Positions 5,886 through 6,706 of a stretch of DNA of 6,706 nucleotides are shown one piece after another. Numbering within the stretch: the stretch's first letter is position 1; every line of letters begins with the position of its first letter. Below the pieces are notes generated by a model. The model searched no databases, was not told the DNA's origin, and saw nothing but the letters and a program-made list of their open reading frames with translations. Source of the DNA: an uncultured Lachnospiraceae bacterium (GTDB taxonomy: Bacteria > Bacillota > Clostridia > Lachnospirales > Lachnospiraceae). The stretch is taken from positions 1 through 6,706 of the forward strand of contig CANOFI010000133.1 in assembly GCA_947565255.1 (NCBI GenBank), read 5' to 3'. The position numbers and the translations under genes were made by a program.

Positions 5886-6706
5886 CTATGGACCCCTTTT
5901 CTGCCTGAATTCATTAGGCGTCATACCCATATGCCTTTTAAAGTTCCGAAAAAACGAGCGGCCGCTCTGAAACCCGCACAACTGTGCGATGACAGGAATG
6001 GAGTAGTACTCCAGGCGAAGCAGCCGCTTGGCATATTCGAGGCGGAGTTTATTGAGGTAGGAGGGAAAGGAGCAGCGAAGATTTTGTGAAAATATTCTGC
6101 TGAGCGCGGCGGTGCTGATGCCGAGTTCTTTTTCAAGAACCTTCAGGGAAAGCGGTTCCTTATAATGCTGGCTGATATAGCTCAGTACCACATGTGTCGC
6201 ATCAGGGTCACAGGAATGAGGAGCCGGCTTTAATTCCATTTTGGACAGCAGACAGGCGGATATTACGGAAAGAAAGCCCTTAAATATCCGAAGATCGGGA
6301 TTCCGGCTGAAGCTTTCATAAAAAAACCCGAAAAGCTGCGGCAGAAAAGGCGGCAGCTTTGCCTGTCTTACAATTGGGTGCTCCGGCGTCATATGTGTTA
6401 ATTCAAAATAAAAATCCTCCGCGTGATTCGGATAAAATATGACAAGATAGGACAAATTATCCGTTCCTTCCTCCGGCGGCTCGTAATAATGGTGCTGGCT
6501 GGGGAAAATAAAAGCAGCGTCGCCGCTATGAAGCGTATAGGCAAATCCCGATATGGACAAAGACAGGCTTCCCCTGTTGCAGTATACAATTTCTGCCTGT
6601 TTGTGAAAATGTGCGGGAAAATAGATATGCTTTGTTTTTAGAATGCGGTAGGGGGCAGGTTGCAGTTGGTGCAGTCGTAATGAACCGTGTGCGCAGCAGC
6701 GGTTAT
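5886..6706 (-). CDS. AraC-family transcriptional regulator, start outside window
   Basis: The frame is open from the stop at 5886-5888 to the window edge with 272 residues visible, and no in-frame ATG, GTG or other good start with a ribosome binding site appears near its beginning, so the true start lies beyond 6706. An N-terminal cupin-type sensing domain is seen in HFHKQAEIVYCNRGSLSLSI, SGDAAFIFPSQHHYYEPPEE and following. The C-terminal 100 residues (about 5889-6195) carry the two helix-turn-helix motifs of AraC/XylS proteins: LSLKVLEKELGISTAALSRI, and IPVIAQLCGFQSGRSFFRNF ending MGMTPNEFRQKR. The in-frame TTG at 6560 would cut off the His-rich start of the cupin and is not credible. It is convergent with the hydrolase gene with only four bases between the stops. 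A role as sugar-responsive activator of the hydrolase, through the repeats at 3636-3703, is inferred. Confidence 0.9.
   Translation of the reverse strand, partial: NRCCAHGSLRLHQLQPAPYRILKTKHIYFPAHFHKQAEIVYCNRGSLSLSISGFAYTLHSGDAAFIFPSQHHYYEPPEEGTDNLSYLVIFYPNHAEDFYFELTHMTPEHPIVRQAKLPPFLPQLFGFFYESFSRNPDLRIFKGFLSVISACLLSKMELKPAPHSCDPDATHVVLSYISQHYKEPLSLKVLEKELGISTAALSRIFSQNLRCSFPSYLNKLRLEYAKRLLRLEYYSIPVIAQLCGFQSGRSFFRNFKRHMGMTPNEFRQKRGP

Overview
The window looks like chromosomal DNA of a gut-type Clostridia bacterium, most likely Lachnospiraceae. This rests on strong GGAGG-type ribosome binding sites, Lys/Glu-rich protein composition, an AT-rich left end against a more GC-balanced right half, an Rpn-type transposase remnant, and genes for handling plant-type glycans. 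No rRNA, tRNA, CRISPR array, classical insertion sequence or riboswitch was recognised.

Left part (1-1016), accessory and decaying: the 3' end of an Rpn / PD-(D/E)XK nuclease transposase-like gene enters from outside the window. It is broken by about 52 extra bases that carry a perfect 8-bp hairpin and a stop. Facing it on the minus strand is a small VOC (glyoxalase/bleomycin-resistance fold) gene that shows signs of decay: no visible ribosome binding site, a compressed N-terminus, and a C-terminus that reads through a terminator-like hairpin (623-649) lying between the two convergent genes.

Middle (1051-3600): a PHP-domain metal-dependent phosphoesterase (minus strand) has an intact set of metal ligands. 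It is divergent from a tightly coupled two-gene unit: a secreted SGNH esterase of the rhamnogalacturonan-acetylesterase (CE12) type, and a small lipoprotein of unknown function whose start codon overlaps the esterase stop codon by one base.

Right part (3601-6706): a 142-base intergenic region has a perfect TATAAT box with a poor -35, a 10-bp direct repeat and an imperfect inverted repeat, an arrangement that suits an activator-dependent promoter. It precedes a 712-residue cytoplasmic (alpha/alpha)6-barrel glycoside hydrolase of the GH37/GH63/MGH1-like type. Four bases after it, in convergent orientation, ends an AraC-family regulator whose reading frame stays open to the window edge, so its start is not included.

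Working model (inference): the secreted esterase, possibly helped by the lipoprotein, deacetylates a pectic or similar glycan outside the cell. Released oligosaccharides would be imported by a transporter not seen here and cleaved inside by the signal-less glycoside hydrolase, whose gene would be switched on by the neighbouring AraC regulator. The exact substrate of the hydrolase cannot be read from the sequence, and it is the most interesting unknown here.
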